A stretch of 64,000 nt of DNA from Pseudomonas putida (GCF_009883635.2 NZ_CP026115.2:4278001-4342000), one strand, 5' to 3'. Positions 27,533 through 38,626 are shown, counted from the first letter of the stretch. Made by a program: numbers and translations. Notes: generated from the sequence alone by a model not told the origin.

Positions 27533-30256
27533 ATGCTTCGAATTCGCAAACTGGTTCTGGCCATGGCGGCAGCGTCGGCGCTGACGTCGGGCATGGCGAA
27601 TGCCCTGGGGTTGGGTGAACTGACATTGAAGTCAGCACAGAACCAGCCTCTGGACGCCGAGATCGAACTGCTCGACGTGCGCGACCTCACCGCAGCCGAA
27701 GTGGCGCCGAGCCTGGCGCCACCGGAAGAGTTCAGCAAGGCCGGGGTGGAGTTTCCGAGCTACCTCGAAGACCTGACCTTCACCCCGGTGATCAACCCCA
27801 ACGGCAAGAGCGTGCTGCGGGTTACCTCCAGCCAGCCACTGCCCGGTACGGTGGTCAAGTTCCTGGTTCAAGTCATGTGGCCCCAGGGTCGCCTGCTGCG
27901 TGACTACAGCGTGCTGCTCGACCAGGCCAAGGCCCAGGGCCAGCAGCCTGCTGCGGCCAATGTCAACCCGGCCACCAGCAGCGCAGGCAGCTACACCACC
28001 AAGCGCCGCGACACCCTGTGGCAGATCGCCGCCCGCAACACCCAGGGCGGTGGCTCGGTGCAGCAGACCATGATCGCCATCCAGGCGCTCAACCCGGATG
28101 CCTTCATCGGCAACAACATCAACCAGCTGAAGGTTGGCCAGGTCCTGCGCCTGCCCGACCAGCAGCAGGTTCAGAGTATTCCCCAGGCCGAAGCCAATCG
28201 AGAAGTGGCCGAGCAGTACGCGGCCTGGCGTGAAGGCCGGCGCCTGGGGCCGCGTGCGCGGCAGCTGGATGCCACCCGCCGTGGTGCCGCCGATGCGGCG
28301 CCCGATCGTATCGCCCAAGGCGACAACCTGCGCCTGGTCAGCCCTGGTAACCAGGCTGGCGGCAACAGTGCCAAGGCCGTCAGCGACAAGCTGGCGGTGG
28401 CCCAGGAGAGCCTGGACACCAGCCGTCGTGACAACGACGAACTGAAGAGCCGGGTGAGCGACCTGCAGAGCCAGATGGACAAGCTGCAGAAGCTGATCCA
28501 GCTGAAGAATGACCAGTTGGCGCGCTTGGAAGCCCAGGGCGCGGCACCTGAAGCCCCGCTTGCGGGCACCTTGCCCGGTGAGCCGGCCCCTGTGCAGGCC
28601 CCTGCGGCAGATGCAGCACCGGCCGAGCCTGTGGTCGCACCGGCCCCGGCCGCTGCCGATACGGCTCCGGCTGCAGCCCCCGCCGACGAGGCTGCACCTG
28701 CGCAACCAGGCGGCATCGACGAGATGCTGGCCAACCCTGTGGTGCTGGGCCTGATCGCCGGTTCCGCGTTCCTCGTGCTGCTGCTCCTGCTGTTGCTGCT
28801 GGCGCGCAAGCGCAAAGCCCAGCAGGAAGCGGAAAAACACCTGCGCATGGCCCGCGCGCTGGCCGATGAGGGCGAGCGCAGCCCGGATCTCGACCTGCCA
28901 CCAAGCAGCTTCGACGAGCTGGAAGTGTCTGCGCCGAGCGTCACCCTGTCGCCTGCCGTTGTGGCGGCTTCTGCTGCCGCTGCCGTGGCTGCGGAAAAAC
29001 CAGCTGCTCCCGCGCCTGTTGCCCCGGTTGCCGAGCCCGAGCCGGTACAGGACCCGAATGCCGAACTGCTGGCTGAAGTTGATCTGAGTCTGTCGCGTGG
29101 TCGCCTGAATCACGCGGCCGACCTGCTGGAAACAGCTGTGGCGGCGCAGCCGGAAAACGACACCTTGCGCCTCAAGCTGATGGATGTCTACGCCCGCCAG
29201 GGCGACCACAGCGCCTTCGTCGAGCAGGAGCGCAAGCTGCCTGGCAACGAAGCGAACACTGCACAGGTCAACAGCCTCAAGGAGCGCTACCCGGCCATGC
29301 TGGGGCTCGCTGCCGCCGCCGTTGGCGTGGGTGCTGCGGCACTGGCCGCCGAAATGGACGAGCAGTATGTGCAGGAGTTGCTTCAGGAAGAGCCGCAAGC
29401 AGAAGCAGAACCTGAAGTGGCACCTGAGCCGCAGGCAGTCGTCGAGCAAGAGCCGGCAACTGAGCCAGCAGCTGAACCTGAGCTCGAAGCAGCCGCCGAG
29501 GCGTTCACCGAGACCTCGGTACTCGATGATAACGACCTGGACAGCGCCTTCGACCTGAGCCTGGGTGATGATCTGCCGGTTGATGATCATCTCGAGCCGC
29601 CGATGGTGGATGAGGCGCCACTGGCCGAGGCTCAGGTGGAAGCCGAGCCGGCAGCCGTTGTGCCGGAAACCGATGCCGATGACGATTTCGAAGCCTTGCT
29701 GGCCCAGGCTCAGGCTGAGCCGCAGAGTGTTGACGACCTGGCTGATTTCGACCTGGCCGATTTCGATCTGGACAGTGGCGAAACGGCTGCTCCAGTTGCC
29801 CCGGATGCGGTGGAAGAAGAGCCGGTGGACGTTGCCGCCGAACTGGCGGCCTTCGACGCCATCCCGGAGTTCGACCCGATTTCCGAGCTGGAGCTGCCGG
29901 ACGACTTCGACCTGTCGCTGTCGCTGGATGACGACTCGCCAGCAGCCAAGAGCTTTGCCTCGGAGCTGAGCGACGTCAACGCCGAGCTCGACAAGCTGTC
30001 GCAAAGCCTGGAATCGCCATCGCTGGAGCCGCACTTCACCGCCGAGGACGCTGCAGCCGAGCCCGAGCCGCTGGATGACCTCGACTTCGACTTCTTCTCC
30101 GGTGCCGATGAAGTAGCGACCAAGCTCGACCTGGCGCGCGCCTACATCGACATGGGCGACCACCAGGGCGCCCGTGACATCCTCGACGAAGTGGTCAAGG
30201 ATGGTGATGACGGCCAGCGTCAGGAAGCCGAAGAGATGCTCTCGCGCCTGGTCTGA
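27533..30256 (+). CDS. fimV: Motility/polarity protein FimV
   Basis: A 907-residue polar-organising protein involved in type IV pili and c-di-GMP/cAMP signalling in pseudomonads. Layout: signal peptide (1-24), conserved FimV N-terminal domain, LysM peptidoglycan-binding module (about 153-208), coiled coil (285-330), Ala/Pro-rich linker, one membrane helix (about 401-424, VLGLIAGSAFLVLLLLL), long acidic cytoplasmic stretch with TPR-like repeats, and the conserved C-terminal TPR-like FimV domain (KLDLARAYIDMGDHQGARDI). Size and order are normal for FimV. A terminator follows. Confidence 0.95.
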   Translation: MLRIRKLVLAMAAASALTSGMANALGLGELTLKSAQNQPLDAEIELLDVRDLTAAEVAPSLAPPEEFSKAGVEFPSYLEDLTFTPVINPNGKSVLRVTSSQPLPGTVVKFLVQVMWPQGRLLRDYSVLLDQAKAQGQQPAAANVNPATSSAGSYTTKRRDTLWQIAARNTQGGGSVQQTMIAIQALNPDAFIGNNINQLKVGQVLRLPDQQQVQSIPQAEANREVAEQYAAWREGRRLGPRARQLDATRRGAADAAPDRIAQGDNLRLVSPGNQAGGNSAKAVSDKLAVAQESLDTSRRDNDELKSRVSDLQSQMDKLQKLIQLKNDQLARLEAQGAAPEAPLAGTLPGEPAPVQAPAADAAPAEPVVAPAPAAADTAPAAAPADEAAPAQPGGIDEMLANPVVLGLIAGSAFLVLLLLLLLLARKRKAQQEAEKHLRMARALADEGERSPDLDLPPSSFDELEVSAPSVTLSPAVVAASAAAAVAAEKPAAPAPVAPVAEPEPVQDPNAELLAEVDLSLSRGRLNHAADLLETAVAAQPENDTLRLKLMDVYARQGDHSAFVEQERKLPGNEANTAQVNSLKERYPAMLGLAAAAVGVGAAALAAEMDEQYVQELLQEEPQAEAEPEVAPEPQAVVEQEPATEPAAEPELEAAAEAFTETSVLDDNDLDSAFDLSLGDDLPVDDHLEPPMVDEAPLAEAQVEAEPAAVVPETDADDDFEALLAQAQAEPQSVDDLADFDLADFDLDSGETAAPVAPDAVEEEPVDVAAELAAFDAIPEFDPISELELPDDFDLSLSLDDDSPAAKSFASELSDVNAELDKLSQSLESPSLEPHFTAEDAAAEPEPLDDLDFDFFSGADEVATKLDLARAYIDMGDHQGARDILDEVVKDGDDGQRQEAEEMLSRLV

Positions 30257-30282
30257 TTCCGCTTCAGGCAGCAACAACCACG

Positions 30283-30313
30283 ACGGCAGCCCAACAGGGC
30301 TGCCGTTGTCGTT
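30283..30313 (+). terminator. Terminator after fimV
   Basis: Stem ACGGCAGCCC / GGGCTGCCGT with loop AACA, then TGTCGTT. Weak T tail. A TATAAT at 30313-30318 could start truA transcription, but no good -35 is seen. Confidence 0.65.
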
Positions 30314-30354
30314 ATAATCCCCGCCATTCCGTATCACCCACAGGTTTCACGCTC

Positions 30355-31209
30355 TTGGACATCATCGACACTGCCGCCACCGAATCGGCCGCCGAAGGCT
30401 TCACCCGCATTGCCCTGGGTGTGGAATACAAGGGCTCGCGCTACCGCGGCTGGCAGCGCCAGGCCAGCGGCGTGCCCAGCGTCCAGCAGGCCCTCGAGCA
30501 GGCGCTGTCGAAGGTGGCCGACGAGCCGATCAGTGTCATCTGCGCCGGGCGCACCGATGCCGGCGTGCACGGCTGCGGGCAGATCGTGCATTTCGACACC
30601 CGCGCCGTGCGTGACGAGCGTGCCTGGACCCTGGGCACCAATTTCAACCTGCCCCACGACATCAGCGTGGTCTGGTCGCGGCCGATGCCGGCCGACTTCC
30701 ATGCGCGCTTCAAGGCCTGTGCCCGGCGCTACCGGTACGTGATCTACAACGATCCGATCCGCCCCGCGCACCTGGCCGAGGAAGTGACCTGGAACCACCG
30801 CCCGCTGGACGTCGAGCGCATGGCCCAGGCAGCCCAGTACCTGCTCGGTACCCATGACTTCAGCGCCTTTCGTGCCAGCCAGTGCCAGGCCAAGTCGCCG
30901 ATCAAGCACATTCATCACCTGCGCGTGACCCGCCACGGTCAGATGATCGTGCTGGACGTGCGAGCCACTGCCTTCCTGCACCATATGGTGCGCAACATTG
31001 CCGGCGTACTGATGACCATCGGTGCCGGTGAGCGCCCGGTCGAATGGGCGCGCGAGGTGCTGGAAGGGCGCAACCGCCGCGAGGGCGGAGTAACCGCGCA
31101 CCCTTACGGCTTGTACCTGGTGCAAGTGGAGTACCCGGAAGAGTTCCAGCTGCCGCAGCGTTACATCGGCCCACACTTTTTGACCGGTTATGAGGCGTTG
31201 GCCGACTGA
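30355..31209 (+). CDS. truA: tRNA pseudouridine(38-40) synthase
   Basis: Modifies uridines 38-40 of the tRNA anticodon stem. 284 residues from a TTG start at 30355. The catalytic Asp is in AGRTDAGVHGCGQ, the family's invariant segment. RIALGVEYKGSRYRGWQRQ is the TruA start; an alternative GTG at 30421 would cut into it, so the TTG is preferred. Confidence 0.93.
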   Translation: MDIIDTAATESAAEGFTRIALGVEYKGSRYRGWQRQASGVPSVQQALEQALSKVADEPISVICAGRTDAGVHGCGQIVHFDTRAVRDERAWTLGTNFNLPHDISVVWSRPMPADFHARFKACARRYRYVIYNDPIRPAHLAEEVTWNHRPLDVERMAQAAQYLLGTHDFSAFRASQCQAKSPIKHIHHLRVTRHGQMIVLDVRATAFLHHMVRNIAGVLMTIGAGERPVEWAREVLEGRNRREGGVTAHPYGLYLVQVEYPEEFQLPQRYIGPHFLTGYEALAD

Positions 31210-31270
31210 CGCGTCAAAAGTCATTTGCTAACATCGGGCCCCTCACAAGATCACTCAGGGTTTGCAGTCC

Positions 31271-31891
31271 ATGAGCAACGTTCGCAGCAAGATCTGCGGG
31301 ATCACCCGCATCGAAGACGCGCTGGCCGCCGCCGAGGCGGGGGCCGATGCCATCGGTTTCGTCTTCTATGCCAAGAGCCCGCGTGCCGTGGACGTACGCC
31401 AGGCACGGGCGATCATTGCCGAGCTGCCGCCGTTCGTGACCACGGTCGGGTTATTCGTCAACGCCTCGCGTTGCGAGCTGAACGAGATTCTCGAGGTGGT
31501 GCCGCTGGACCTGCTACAGTTTCACGGCGACGAAACCCCGGCCGATTGCGAAGGTTTTCATCGGCCCTGGATCAAGGCGCTGCGCGTGCGCCCGGGCGAT
31601 GACCTGGAAGCCGCCTGCCAGCACTATGCCGGCGCTCGCGGCATTCTCCTCGACACCTACGTGGCCGGCGTACCTGGCGGTACCGGCGAGGCCTTCGACT
31701 GGTCACTGGTGCCGGCGCGGCTGAGCAAGCCGATCATCCTCGCGGGCGGGCTGTCGGCCGATAACGTTGGCCAGGCGATCGCCCAGGTGCGGCCGTATGC
31801 GGTGGACGTCAGTGGCGGCGTGGAGCAGGCCAAGGGCATCAAGGATGCGGCGAAGATCGAAGCCTTCATGCGTGCGGTGAAGCAGGCGTGA
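31271..31891 (+). CDS. trpF: Phosphoribosylanthranilate isomerase
   Basis: Tryptophan pathway Amadori isomerase, 206-residue TIM barrel. N-terminal [11 protein letters not shown] with the catalytic Cys, LLQFHGDE, and the C-terminal phosphate-binding [14 protein letters not shown] and [11 protein letters not shown] 31271 is used; a TTG three codons earlier is also possible. It is unlinked to other trp genes here and sits next to accD, as in other pseudomonads. Confidence 0.96.
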   Translation: MSNVRSKICGITRIEDALAAAEAGADAIGFVFYAKSPRAVDVRQARAIIAELPPFVTTVGLFVNASRCELNEILEVVPLDLLQFHGDETPADCEGFHRPWIKALRVRPGDDLEAACQHYAGARGILLDTYVAGVPGGTGEAFDWSLVPARLSKPIILAGGLSADNVGQAIAQVRPYAVDVSGGVEQAKGIKDAAKIEAFMRAVKQA

Positions 31892-32113
31892 CGGCAGATG
31901 TGACGGCTGGCGGCGCGCCATCGTCCATAGGTTTCGCAGCCCTGCGGGGCGGCCAGCGGCATGCCGTATGGCCACAACACAGATTGAAGACGGCGCGGTG
32001 CGCAGGCAGCCCCTGTGGCCGGGCCGTCATCGTTTCATAGAAGAATTTGAGCTCAAGGGCAGGGCATGGCCGGCCAGTCCGGTCCCCGTCCGCCAATACT
32101 GGAGAAAGAAAGC

Positions 32114-33007
32114 ATGAGCAACTGGTTAGTCGACAAACTGATCCCTTCGATCATGCGTTCCGAGGTGAAGAAGAGCTCGGTGCCGGAAGGCCTGTGGCAC
32201 AAGTGCCCGGCCTGCGAGGCCGTGCTGTATCGTCCGGAGCTGGAAAAGACCCTGGATGTCTGCCCCAAGTGCAACCACCACATGCGCATCGGCGCACGTG
32301 CCCGCATCGACATCTTCCTCGACCCGGAAGGCCGCGCCGAACTGGGCGCCGATCTGGAGCCGGTCGACCGCCTGAAGTTCCGTGACGGCAAGAAGTACAA
32401 GGACCGCCTGGTCGGTGCGCAGAAGCAAACCGGCGAAAAAGACGCCCTGATCTCCATGAGCGGTACCCTGATGGGCATGCCGATCGTGGTCAGCGCCTTC
32501 GAGTTCTCGTTCATGGGTGGTTCCATGGGTGCCATCGTCGGTGAGCGTTTCGTGCGTGCCGCCAACTATGCCCTGGAAAACCGCTGCCCGATGGTCTGCT
32601 TCTCCGCCTCCGGCGGTGCGCGCATGCAGGAAGCGCTGATCTCGCTGATGCAGATGGCCAAGACTTCGGCCGTGCTGGCACGCCTGCGCGAAGAAGGCAT
32701 TCCGTTCATCTCGGTGCTGACCGACCCGGTCTACGGCGGTGTTTCCGCCAGCCTGGCAATGCTTGGCGACGTGATCGTCGGTGAGCCGAAGGCCCTGATC
32801 GGCTTTGCCGGCCCACGCGTGATCGAGCAGACCGTGCGCGAAAAACTGCCAGAGGGCTTCCAGCGCAGCGAGTTCCTGCTGGAGCACGGTGCCATTGACC
32901 TGATCATCTCCCGTGGCGACCTGCGTCCGCGTCTGGCTCGTCTGCTGGCGCAGATGACCGGCCAGGAAACGCCGGAGCAGGCCCGCGAGGTCGCTGCGGT
33001 CGCGTGA
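32114..33007 (+). CDS. accD: Acetyl-CoA carboxylase carboxyltransferase beta subunit
   Basis: Transfers the carboxyl group from biotin to acetyl-CoA with AccA. 297 residues with the N-terminal four-Cys zinc ribbon (CPAC and CPKC) and the crotonase-like carboxyltransferase core ([21 protein letters not shown]). GGAGAAAGAAAGC precedes the ATG. Ends as an ATGA overlap with folC. The 222 bases upstream hold no gene I can support. Confidence 0.97.
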   Translation: MSNWLVDKLIPSIMRSEVKKSSVPEGLWHKCPACEAVLYRPELEKTLDVCPKCNHHMRIGARARIDIFLDPEGRAELGADLEPVDRLKFRDGKKYKDRLVGAQKQTGEKDALISMSGTLMGMPIVVSAFEFSFMGGSMGAIVGERFVRAANYALENRCPMVCFSASGGARMQEALISLMQMAKTSAVLARLREEGIPFISVLTDPVYGGVSASLAMLGDVIVGEPKALIGFAGPRVIEQTVREKLPEGFQRSEFLLEHGAIDLIISRGDLRPRLARLLAQMTGQETPEQAREVAAVA

Positions 33008-34293
33008 TGAGACAACGATCCCTGGGCGAGTGGCTCGCCTACCTCGAGCAGTTGCACCCTTCGGCCATCGATATGGGCCTGGAGCGGTCGCAGAAGGTGC
33101 TTGCCCGGCTGACGCTGGGCAAGCTGGCGCCACGGGTGGTCACGGTGACTGGCACCAACGGCAAGGGCTCGACCTGCGCCTTCGTGGCCTCGTTGCTGCG
33201 GGCCCAGGGGCTGAAGGTGGGCGTGTACAGCTCGCCCCACCTGTTGCGTTACAACGAACGGGTCCTGATCGATGGCCAGGAAGCCAGCGATGAGCGCCTG
33301 TGCGAGGCCTTTGCCGCCGTCGAGGCGGCGCGGGGCGATATTTCCCTGACCTACTTCGAGATGGGCACGCTGGCAGCGTTCTGGTTGTTCTACCAGTCGC
33401 AGCTGGATGCCGTGGTGCTCGAAGTGGGGCTCGGTGGCCGCCTGGACACCGTGAACGTGGTGGATGCCGACCTGGCGCTGGTCACCAGCATCGGCGTCGA
33501 CCATGTCGACTACCTGGGCGATACCCGTGAGCTGGTGGCCTTCGAGAAGGCCGGCATCTTCCGCCAGGGCAAGCCGGCGCTGTGCGGCGACCTCGACCCG
33601 CCGCAGCCGTTGCTGGACAAGGCCGCCGAACTGGCGGCGCCACTGTTCCTGCGCGGCCGCGATTTCGATCTGGCAAACCATGAAGGTGGTTGGGACTGGC
33701 GCGGCGTCGCTGCAGACGGCAAGCCGGTAGCGTTGCACGGTCTGCCACTGCTCGACCTGCCCATGGAGAACGCCACCCTGGCCCTGCAGGCCTATCTGTT
33801 GATGGGCTTGCCGTGGGACGCTGGGCAGATCCGTCAGGCCTTGCTCGACACCCGCATCACCGGCCGCCTCGACCGTCGCCAACTGACCTGGCAGGGCAGT
33901 GCTGTTGAGCTGCTGCTGGATGTCGGGCACAACCCGCACGCTGCGGAGTATCTGGCCCGTCGTCTGGCTGCGCGTCCTCTGAAAGGCCGGCGCCTGGCAG
34001 TGTTCGGCCTGCTCGCCGACAAGGACCTGCAGGGCGTCATCGCGCCGCTGCACGGGTTGGTGGATGACTGGGCGGTAGCGCCTCTGCACACGCCGCGCAG
34101 CCGTCCGGCTGCCGAATTGGTCGCTGCCTTGACGAACCATGGTGCTGCGGTGAAGTCTTACGCCAGCGTCGACGCCGCCCTTGAGGGGCAATGCGCGCAG
34201 GCGACGGCGGATGATCAGATTCTGCTGTTCGGTTCGTTTTTCTGTGTCGCCGAGGCCCTGGAATGGCTGGAGCGGCAGGCCCTGGAGGGGTGA
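33007..34293 (+). CDS. folC: Folylpolyglutamate/dihydrofolate synthase
   Basis: Adds glutamate to dihydropteroate and folates; 428 residues. P-loop VTGTNGKGSTCAF near residue 48, the omega-loop type segment YSSPHLLRYNERV, and DVGHNPHA in the C-terminal domain. The ATG overlaps the accD stop by one base (TGATG); a GTG three bases earlier is an alternative. Followed four bases later by the SPOR protein gene. Confidence 0.97.
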   Translation: MRQRSLGEWLAYLEQLHPSAIDMGLERSQKVLARLTLGKLAPRVVTVTGTNGKGSTCAFVASLLRAQGLKVGVYSSPHLLRYNERVLIDGQEASDERLCEAFAAVEAARGDISLTYFEMGTLAAFWLFYQSQLDAVVLEVGLGGRLDTVNVVDADLALVTSIGVDHVDYLGDTRELVAFEKAGIFRQGKPALCGDLDPPQPLLDKAAELAAPLFLRGRDFDLANHEGGWDWRGVAADGKPVALHGLPLLDLPMENATLALQAYLLMGLPWDAGQIRQALLDTRITGRLDRRQLTWQGSAVELLLDVGHNPHAAEYLARRLAARPLKGRRLAVFGLLADKDLQGVIAPLHGLVDDWAVAPLHTPRSRPAAELVAALTNHGAAVKSYASVDAALEGQCAQATADDQILLFGSFFCVAEALEWLERQALEG

Positions 34294-34297
34294 CTAG

Positions 34298-34963
34298 ATG
34301 GCAGTGCTGGACAAAGGGATGAAACAGCGCATGGTGGGTGCGTTGGTGCTGGTGGCGCTGGCGGTGATTTTCCTGCCGATGCTGTTCACCCGCCAGGACG
34401 AGATGCGCCAGGTGCGGGTCGACGCCCCGCAGGCGCCGGCCATGCCGACCCTGCCGGAGGTCAAGGTGGAACAGGTGGCGGTACCTGAGCCACAGCCTCT
34501 GCCTGAGCAATCCGAACAGCCCGAGCAGCCGCCAGTGGTGGTCAACGAGTCGACGGCGCCGATGAGGACGCCGAGCCAGCCGATCACGCCGTCGCCGCAG
34601 GCTCAGCCCCAGGTGCAAGCCCAGGCCAAACCGCAGACGCCTGTGCCAGCGCCGGCACCTGTTGCCAAGCCGGCCGCGCCAGTGGCAACTGCGCCTGCGC
34701 CGTCGAAGATCGATGTCAATGGCCTGCCGGTGAGCTGGTCGATCCAGCTGGCCAGCCTGTCCAGCCGGGCCGGCGCCGAGAACCTGCAGAAGACCCTGCG
34801 CAGCCAGGGCTACAACGCCTACATCCGCTCGGCCGGTGGCATGAACCGGGTGTATGTCGGGCCGTTGATCGAGCGCGCCGAGGCTGACAAACTGCGCGAA
34901 ACGATCAACCGCCAGCAGAAGCTCAATGGCTTCGTGGTGCGCTTCCAGCCCGAAAAAGGCTGA
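34298..34963 (+). CDS. dedD: SPOR-domain protein (DedD)
   Basis: A 221-residue single-pass inner-membrane protein. An N-terminal helix (MVGALVLVALAVIFLPMLF), a Pro/Gln/Ala-rich periplasmic linker, and a C-terminal SPOR domain (WSIQLASLSSRAGAENLQKT to GFVVRFQP) that binds denuded septal glycan. Its place between folC and cvpA-purF is the conserved dedD position. Confidence 0.93.
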   Translation: MAVLDKGMKQRMVGALVLVALAVIFLPMLFTRQDEMRQVRVDAPQAPAMPTLPEVKVEQVAVPEPQPLPEQSEQPEQPPVVVNESTAPMRTPSQPITPSPQAQPQVQAQAKPQTPVPAPAPVAKPAAPVATAPAPSKIDVNGLPVSWSIQLASLSSRAGAENLQKTLRSQGYNAYIRSAGGMNRVYVGPLIERAEADKLRETINRQQKLNGFVVRFQPEKG

Positions 34964-35293
34964 GCACGGGTCAGCGTTGTTCCAGTAGAAGCAACTGTCC
35001 TGGTCAAATGCTTAAAGCTGGCGCGATCCCTGTGGGAGCCGCGCTTGCCGGCGATGGGCCGCAAAGCGGCCCCATAGTTTCATGGTTGTTGCATAAATTG
35101 CCGGGGCCGCTTCGCGGCCCATCGCCGGCAAGCGCGGCTCCCACAAGTACAGCGCAGGCCTGGACGCCGGTGATACCTCTGTGGGAGCGACGCAGGCCTG
35201 AAAACCTGACTCAGGGATCCACCTGACATTCCGCTTACTCCCGGCCTTTCGCTCTGGTAAAATGCGCCGCCTCAAACGTCTGCAGGCAGCACC
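34964..35293. repeat. Intergenic gap with a long REP hairpin
   Basis: No coding frame is supported in these 330 bases. A long inverted repeat occupies 35031-35145: 43-base arms with one mismatch (TGTGGGAGCCGCGCTTGCCG is the left outer end), a 29-base centre. A second short REP-like piece (TGTGGGAGCGACGCAGGCC) follows at about 35180. Likely a paired REP element forming an mRNA hairpin between dedD and cvpA. Confidence 0.85.
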
Positions 35294-35851
35294 GTGGCCT
35301 TTACTCTGGTTGATTGGGCGATCATCGCGATCATCGCCGTCTCCGCACTGATCAGTCTCAAGCGCGGCTTCGTCAAGGAAGCCTTGTCCCTGCTCATCTG
35401 GATCGTTGCAGGGGCGGTCGCCTGGATGTTCGGTGGGTCGCTTTCGGTGTACCTTGAAAGCTATATCCAGACGCCGTCGATGCGCACCATCGCCGGCTGC
35501 GCCATTCTTTTCGTCGCCACCCTGCTCGTGGGGGCCATGCTCAACTTTCTTATCGGCGAGCTGATCCGCGTGACCGGGTTGTCCGGCACCGATCGTTTCC
35601 TCGGCATGGCCTTCGGTGCCGCACGCGGGGGCTTGCTGGTGGTGGTGGCCGTCGGCCTGCTCAGTCTGGGGCCGGTGCAGCAAGACACCTGGTGGCAGGA
35701 ATCACGCCTGATACCACAGTTTCTATTGGTCGCTGACTGGTCGAAAAACCTGATCCTGGGTTTCACCGGTCAGTGGACTCCCAGTGGGCTGATCAGCGCT
35801 CCGGCTGATCTTCCATTCAAGGAGCAGTTGCTCGGGCCGGCAAAGCCCTGA
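35294..35851 (+). CDS. cvpA: CvpA family membrane protein
   Basis: A 185-residue inner-membrane protein with four or five hydrophobic helices, from a GTG start (TLVDWAIIAIIAVSALISLK). CvpA is linked to purF in many gamma-proteobacteria and to colicin V export and stress tolerance; the exact role is unresolved. 42 bases separate it from purF. Confidence 0.93.
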   Translation: MAFTLVDWAIIAIIAVSALISLKRGFVKEALSLLIWIVAGAVAWMFGGSLSVYLESYIQTPSMRTIAGCAILFVATLLVGAMLNFLIGELIRVTGLSGTDRFLGMAFGAARGGLLVVVAVGLLSLGPVQQDTWWQESRLIPQFLLVADWSKNLILGFTGQWTPSGLISAPADLPFKEQLLGPAKP

Positions 35852-35893
35852 GCGCTGTTCGTTCAAGTTTCATCAAAGTAGGGGTTGCGTCGC

Positions 35894-37399
35894 ATGTGTG
35901 GCATCGTCGGTATCGTCGGTAAGTCGAACGTCAATCAGGCGCTGTATGACGCGCTTACGGTCCTCCAGCACCGCGGCCAGGACGCTGCCGGTATCGTGAC
36001 CAGCCACGACGGCCGGTTGTTCCTGCGCAAGGATAATGGCCTGGTGCGTGACGTCTTCCAGCAGCGCCACATGCAGCGCCTGGTCGGCAGCATCGGCATC
36101 GGTCACGTGCGCTACCCGACCGCGGGCAGCTCGACTTCGGCCGAAGCCCAGCCGTTCTACGTCAACTCGCCGTACGGCATTACCCTGGCGCACAACGGCA
36201 ACCTGACCAATGTCGAGCAGCTGGCCAAGGAGATCTACGAGTCCGACCTGCGCCACGTCAACACCAATTCCGACTCGGAAGTGCTGCTGAACGTGTTCGC
36301 CCATGAGCTGGCCGTGCGTGGCAAGCTGCAGCCGACCGAGGAAGACGTGTTCGCCGCCGTTTCCCACGTGCACAGCCGTTGCGTCGGTGGTTACGCAGTA
36401 GTCGCGATGATCACCGGCTATGGCATCGTCGGCTTCCGTGACCCGAACGGCATCCGCCCGGTGGTATTCGGCCAGCGTCACACCGACGAAGGCGTGGAAT
36501 ACATGATCGCCTCGGAAAGCGTCGCCCTCGACGTCCTCGGCTTCACCCTGATCCGCGACCTGGCGCCGGGCGAAGCGGTGTACATCACCGAAGAAGGCCA
36601 GCTGTTCACCAAGCAGTGCGCCGACGCACCGAAGCTGCAGCCGTGCATTTTCGAGCACGTCTACCTGGCCCGCCCGGACTCGATCATCGACGGTATCTCG
36701 GTGTACAAGGCCCGTCTGCGCATGGGCGAAAAGCTCGCCGACAAGATCATGCGCGAGCGCCCCGAGCACGACATCGACGTGGTCATCCCGATCCCGGACA
36801 CCAGCCGCACTGCCGCGCTGGAGCTGGCCAACCGTCTGGGCGTGAAATTCCGCGAAGGCTTCGTCAAGAACCGCTACATCGGCCGTACCTTCATCATGCC
36901 TGGCCAGGCCGCACGCAAGAAGTCGGTGCGCCAGAAACTCAACGCAATCGAGCTGGAATTCCGCGGCAAGAACGTGATGCTGGTGGACGACTCGATCGTG
37001 CGCGGCACCACCTGCAAGCAGATCATCCAGATGGCCCGTGAAGCCGGCGCCAAGAATGTCTACTTCTGCTCCGCAGCCCCTGCGGTGCGCTACCCCAACG
37101 TCTACGGCATCGACATGCCGAGTGTTCACGAACTGATCGCCCACAACCGTACCACCGAACAGGTGGCCGAGTTGATCGGCGCCGACTGGCTGGTCTACCA
37201 GGACCTGCCGGACCTGATCGACTCGGTCGGTGGCGGCAAGATCAAGATCGATCACTTCGATTGCGCGGTGTTCAACGGTGAATACGTCACCGGCGACATC
37301 GACGAAGCCTACCTTGACCGTATCGAGCAGGCCCGTAACGACCTGGCCAAGGTCAAGAACCAGGCGGTCAGCGCGATCATCGACCTCTACAACAACTGA
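35894..37399 (+). CDS. purF: Amidophosphoribosyltransferase
   Basis: First committed enzyme of purine synthesis; makes phosphoribosylamine from PRPP and glutamine. The start MCGIVGIVG places the glutaminase nucleophile Cys at residue 2, which fixes ATG 35894. The C-terminal phosphoribosyltransferase loop [12 protein letters not shown] is intact. 501 residues, full length. Confidence 0.98.
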   Translation: MCGIVGIVGKSNVNQALYDALTVLQHRGQDAAGIVTSHDGRLFLRKDNGLVRDVFQQRHMQRLVGSIGIGHVRYPTAGSSTSAEAQPFYVNSPYGITLAHNGNLTNVEQLAKEIYESDLRHVNTNSDSEVLLNVFAHELAVRGKLQPTEEDVFAAVSHVHSRCVGGYAVVAMITGYGIVGFRDPNGIRPVVFGQRHTDEGVEYMIASESVALDVLGFTLIRDLAPGEAVYITEEGQLFTKQCADAPKLQPCIFEHVYLARPDSIIDGISVYKARLRMGEKLADKIMRERPEHDIDVVIPIPDTSRTAALELANRLGVKFREGFVKNRYIGRTFIMPGQAARKKSVRQKLNAIELEFRGKNVMLVDDSIVRGTTCKQIIQMAREAGAKNVYFCSAAPAVRYPNVYGIDMPSVHELIAHNRTTEQVAELIGADWLVYQDLPDLIDSVGGGKIKIDHFDCAVFNGEYVTGDIDEAYLDRIEQARNDLAKVKNQAVSAIIDLYNN

Positions 37400-37414
37400 T
37401 TTGGGAGCGACGGC

Positions 37415-38626
37415 ATGACGGATCAATGGGATGCCGGACGACTGGACAGTGACCTCGAGGGTGTCGGTTTCGACACCCTGGCGGTGCGCGCCGGTCAAAA
37501 CCGTACACCGGAGGCCGAGCACAGCGAAGCGCTGTTCCTGACCTCCAGCTATGTGTTCCGCACGGCGGCCGATGCCGCTGCGCGCTTTGCCGGCGAAACG
37601 CCGGGCAACGTCTACTCGCGCTATACCAACCCGTCCGTGCGTGCGTTCGAAGAGCGCCTGGCGGCAATGGAAGGCGCCGAGCAGGCCGTGGGCACCTCCA
37701 CCGGCATGGCGGCGATCCTTGCCGTAGTCATGTCGCTGTGCAGTGCCGGCGACCACGTACTGGTGTCGCAGAGCGTATTCGGCTCGACCATCAGCCTGTT
37801 CGAGAAGTACTTCAAGCGCTTCGGTGTGCAGGTGGACTACGTGCCACTGGTCAATCTTGCTGGCTGGGAAAAGGCCATCAAGGCCAACACCAAGCTGCTG
37901 ATCGTAGAGTCCCCCTCCAACCCGCTGGCCGAGTTGGTGGATATTCCTGCACTGGCTGAAATTGCCCACGCCCGTGGTGCCATGCTGGTGGTGGACAACT
38001 GCTTCAGCACCCCGGCCTTGCAGCAGCCGCTCAAGCTGGGTGCCGACATCGTGTTCCACTCGGCCACCAAGTTCATCGACGGCCAGGGCCGTTGCATGGG
38101 TGGCGTGGTCGCCGGCCGTGCCGAGCAGATGAAAGAAGTGGTGGGCTTCCTGCGTACTGCCGGGCCGACCCTTAGCCCGTTCAACGCCTGGATCTTCACC
38201 AAAGGCCTGGAAACCCTCAAGCTGCGCATGCGTGCGCACTGCGAGAGCGCGCAGATCCTGGCGCAATGGCTGGAGCAACAAGAGGGCGTGGAGAAGGTGC
38301 ATTACGCCGGCTTGCCGAGCCACCCGCAGCACGAACTGGCCAAGCGCCAGATGAGCGGCTTCGGTGCGGTGGTCAGCTTCGAGGTCAAGGGTGGCAAAGA
38401 GGGCGCCTGGCGCTTCATCGACGCGACCCGGGTGATCTCGATCACCACCAACCTCGGCGACAGCAAGACCACCATCGCCCACCCGGCCACCACCTCCCAC
38501 GGCCGCCTGACGCCGCAGGAGCGTGAGGCTGCGGGCATCCGCGACAGCCTGATCCGGGTTGCCGTGGGCCTGGAAGACGTGGCCGACCTGCAGGCGGATC
38601 TCGCCCGTGGGCTGGCGGCGCTGTGA
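37415..38626 (+). CDS. metZ: O-succinylhomoserine sulfhydrylase
   Basis: PLP enzyme of the Cys/Met metabolism family forming homocysteine from O-succinylhomoserine and sulfide. 403 residues. [11 protein letters not shown] holds the PLP lysine; [13 protein letters not shown] and [17 protein letters not shown] are family segments. Starts 15 bases after purF, a linkage conserved in Pseudomonas. Confidence 0.95.
   Translation: MTDQWDAGRLDSDLEGVGFDTLAVRAGQNRTPEAEHSEALFLTSSYVFRTAADAAARFAGETPGNVYSRYTNPSVRAFEERLAAMEGAEQAVGTSTGMAAILAVVMSLCSAGDHVLVSQSVFGSTISLFEKYFKRFGVQVDYVPLVNLAGWEKAIKANTKLLIVESPSNPLAELVDIPALAEIAHARGAMLVVDNCFSTPALQQPLKLGADIVFHSATKFIDGQGRCMGGVVAGRAEQMKEVVGFLRTAGPTLSPFNAWIFTKGLETLKLRMRAHCESAQILAQWLEQQEGVEKVHYAGLPSHPQHELAKRQMSGFGAVVSFEVKGGKEGAWRFIDATRVISITTNLGDSKTTIAHPATTSHGRLTPQEREAAGIRDSLIRVAVGLEDVADLQADLARGLAAL

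Noticed and set aside
31892..32113. Possible small gene between trpF and accD
   Set aside because: Short frames there lack ribosome sites and recognisable content.
35873..38500. 875-codon minus-strand frame opposite purF-metZ
   Set aside because: Both plus-strand genes carry catalytic motifs; the reverse frame is a shadow.
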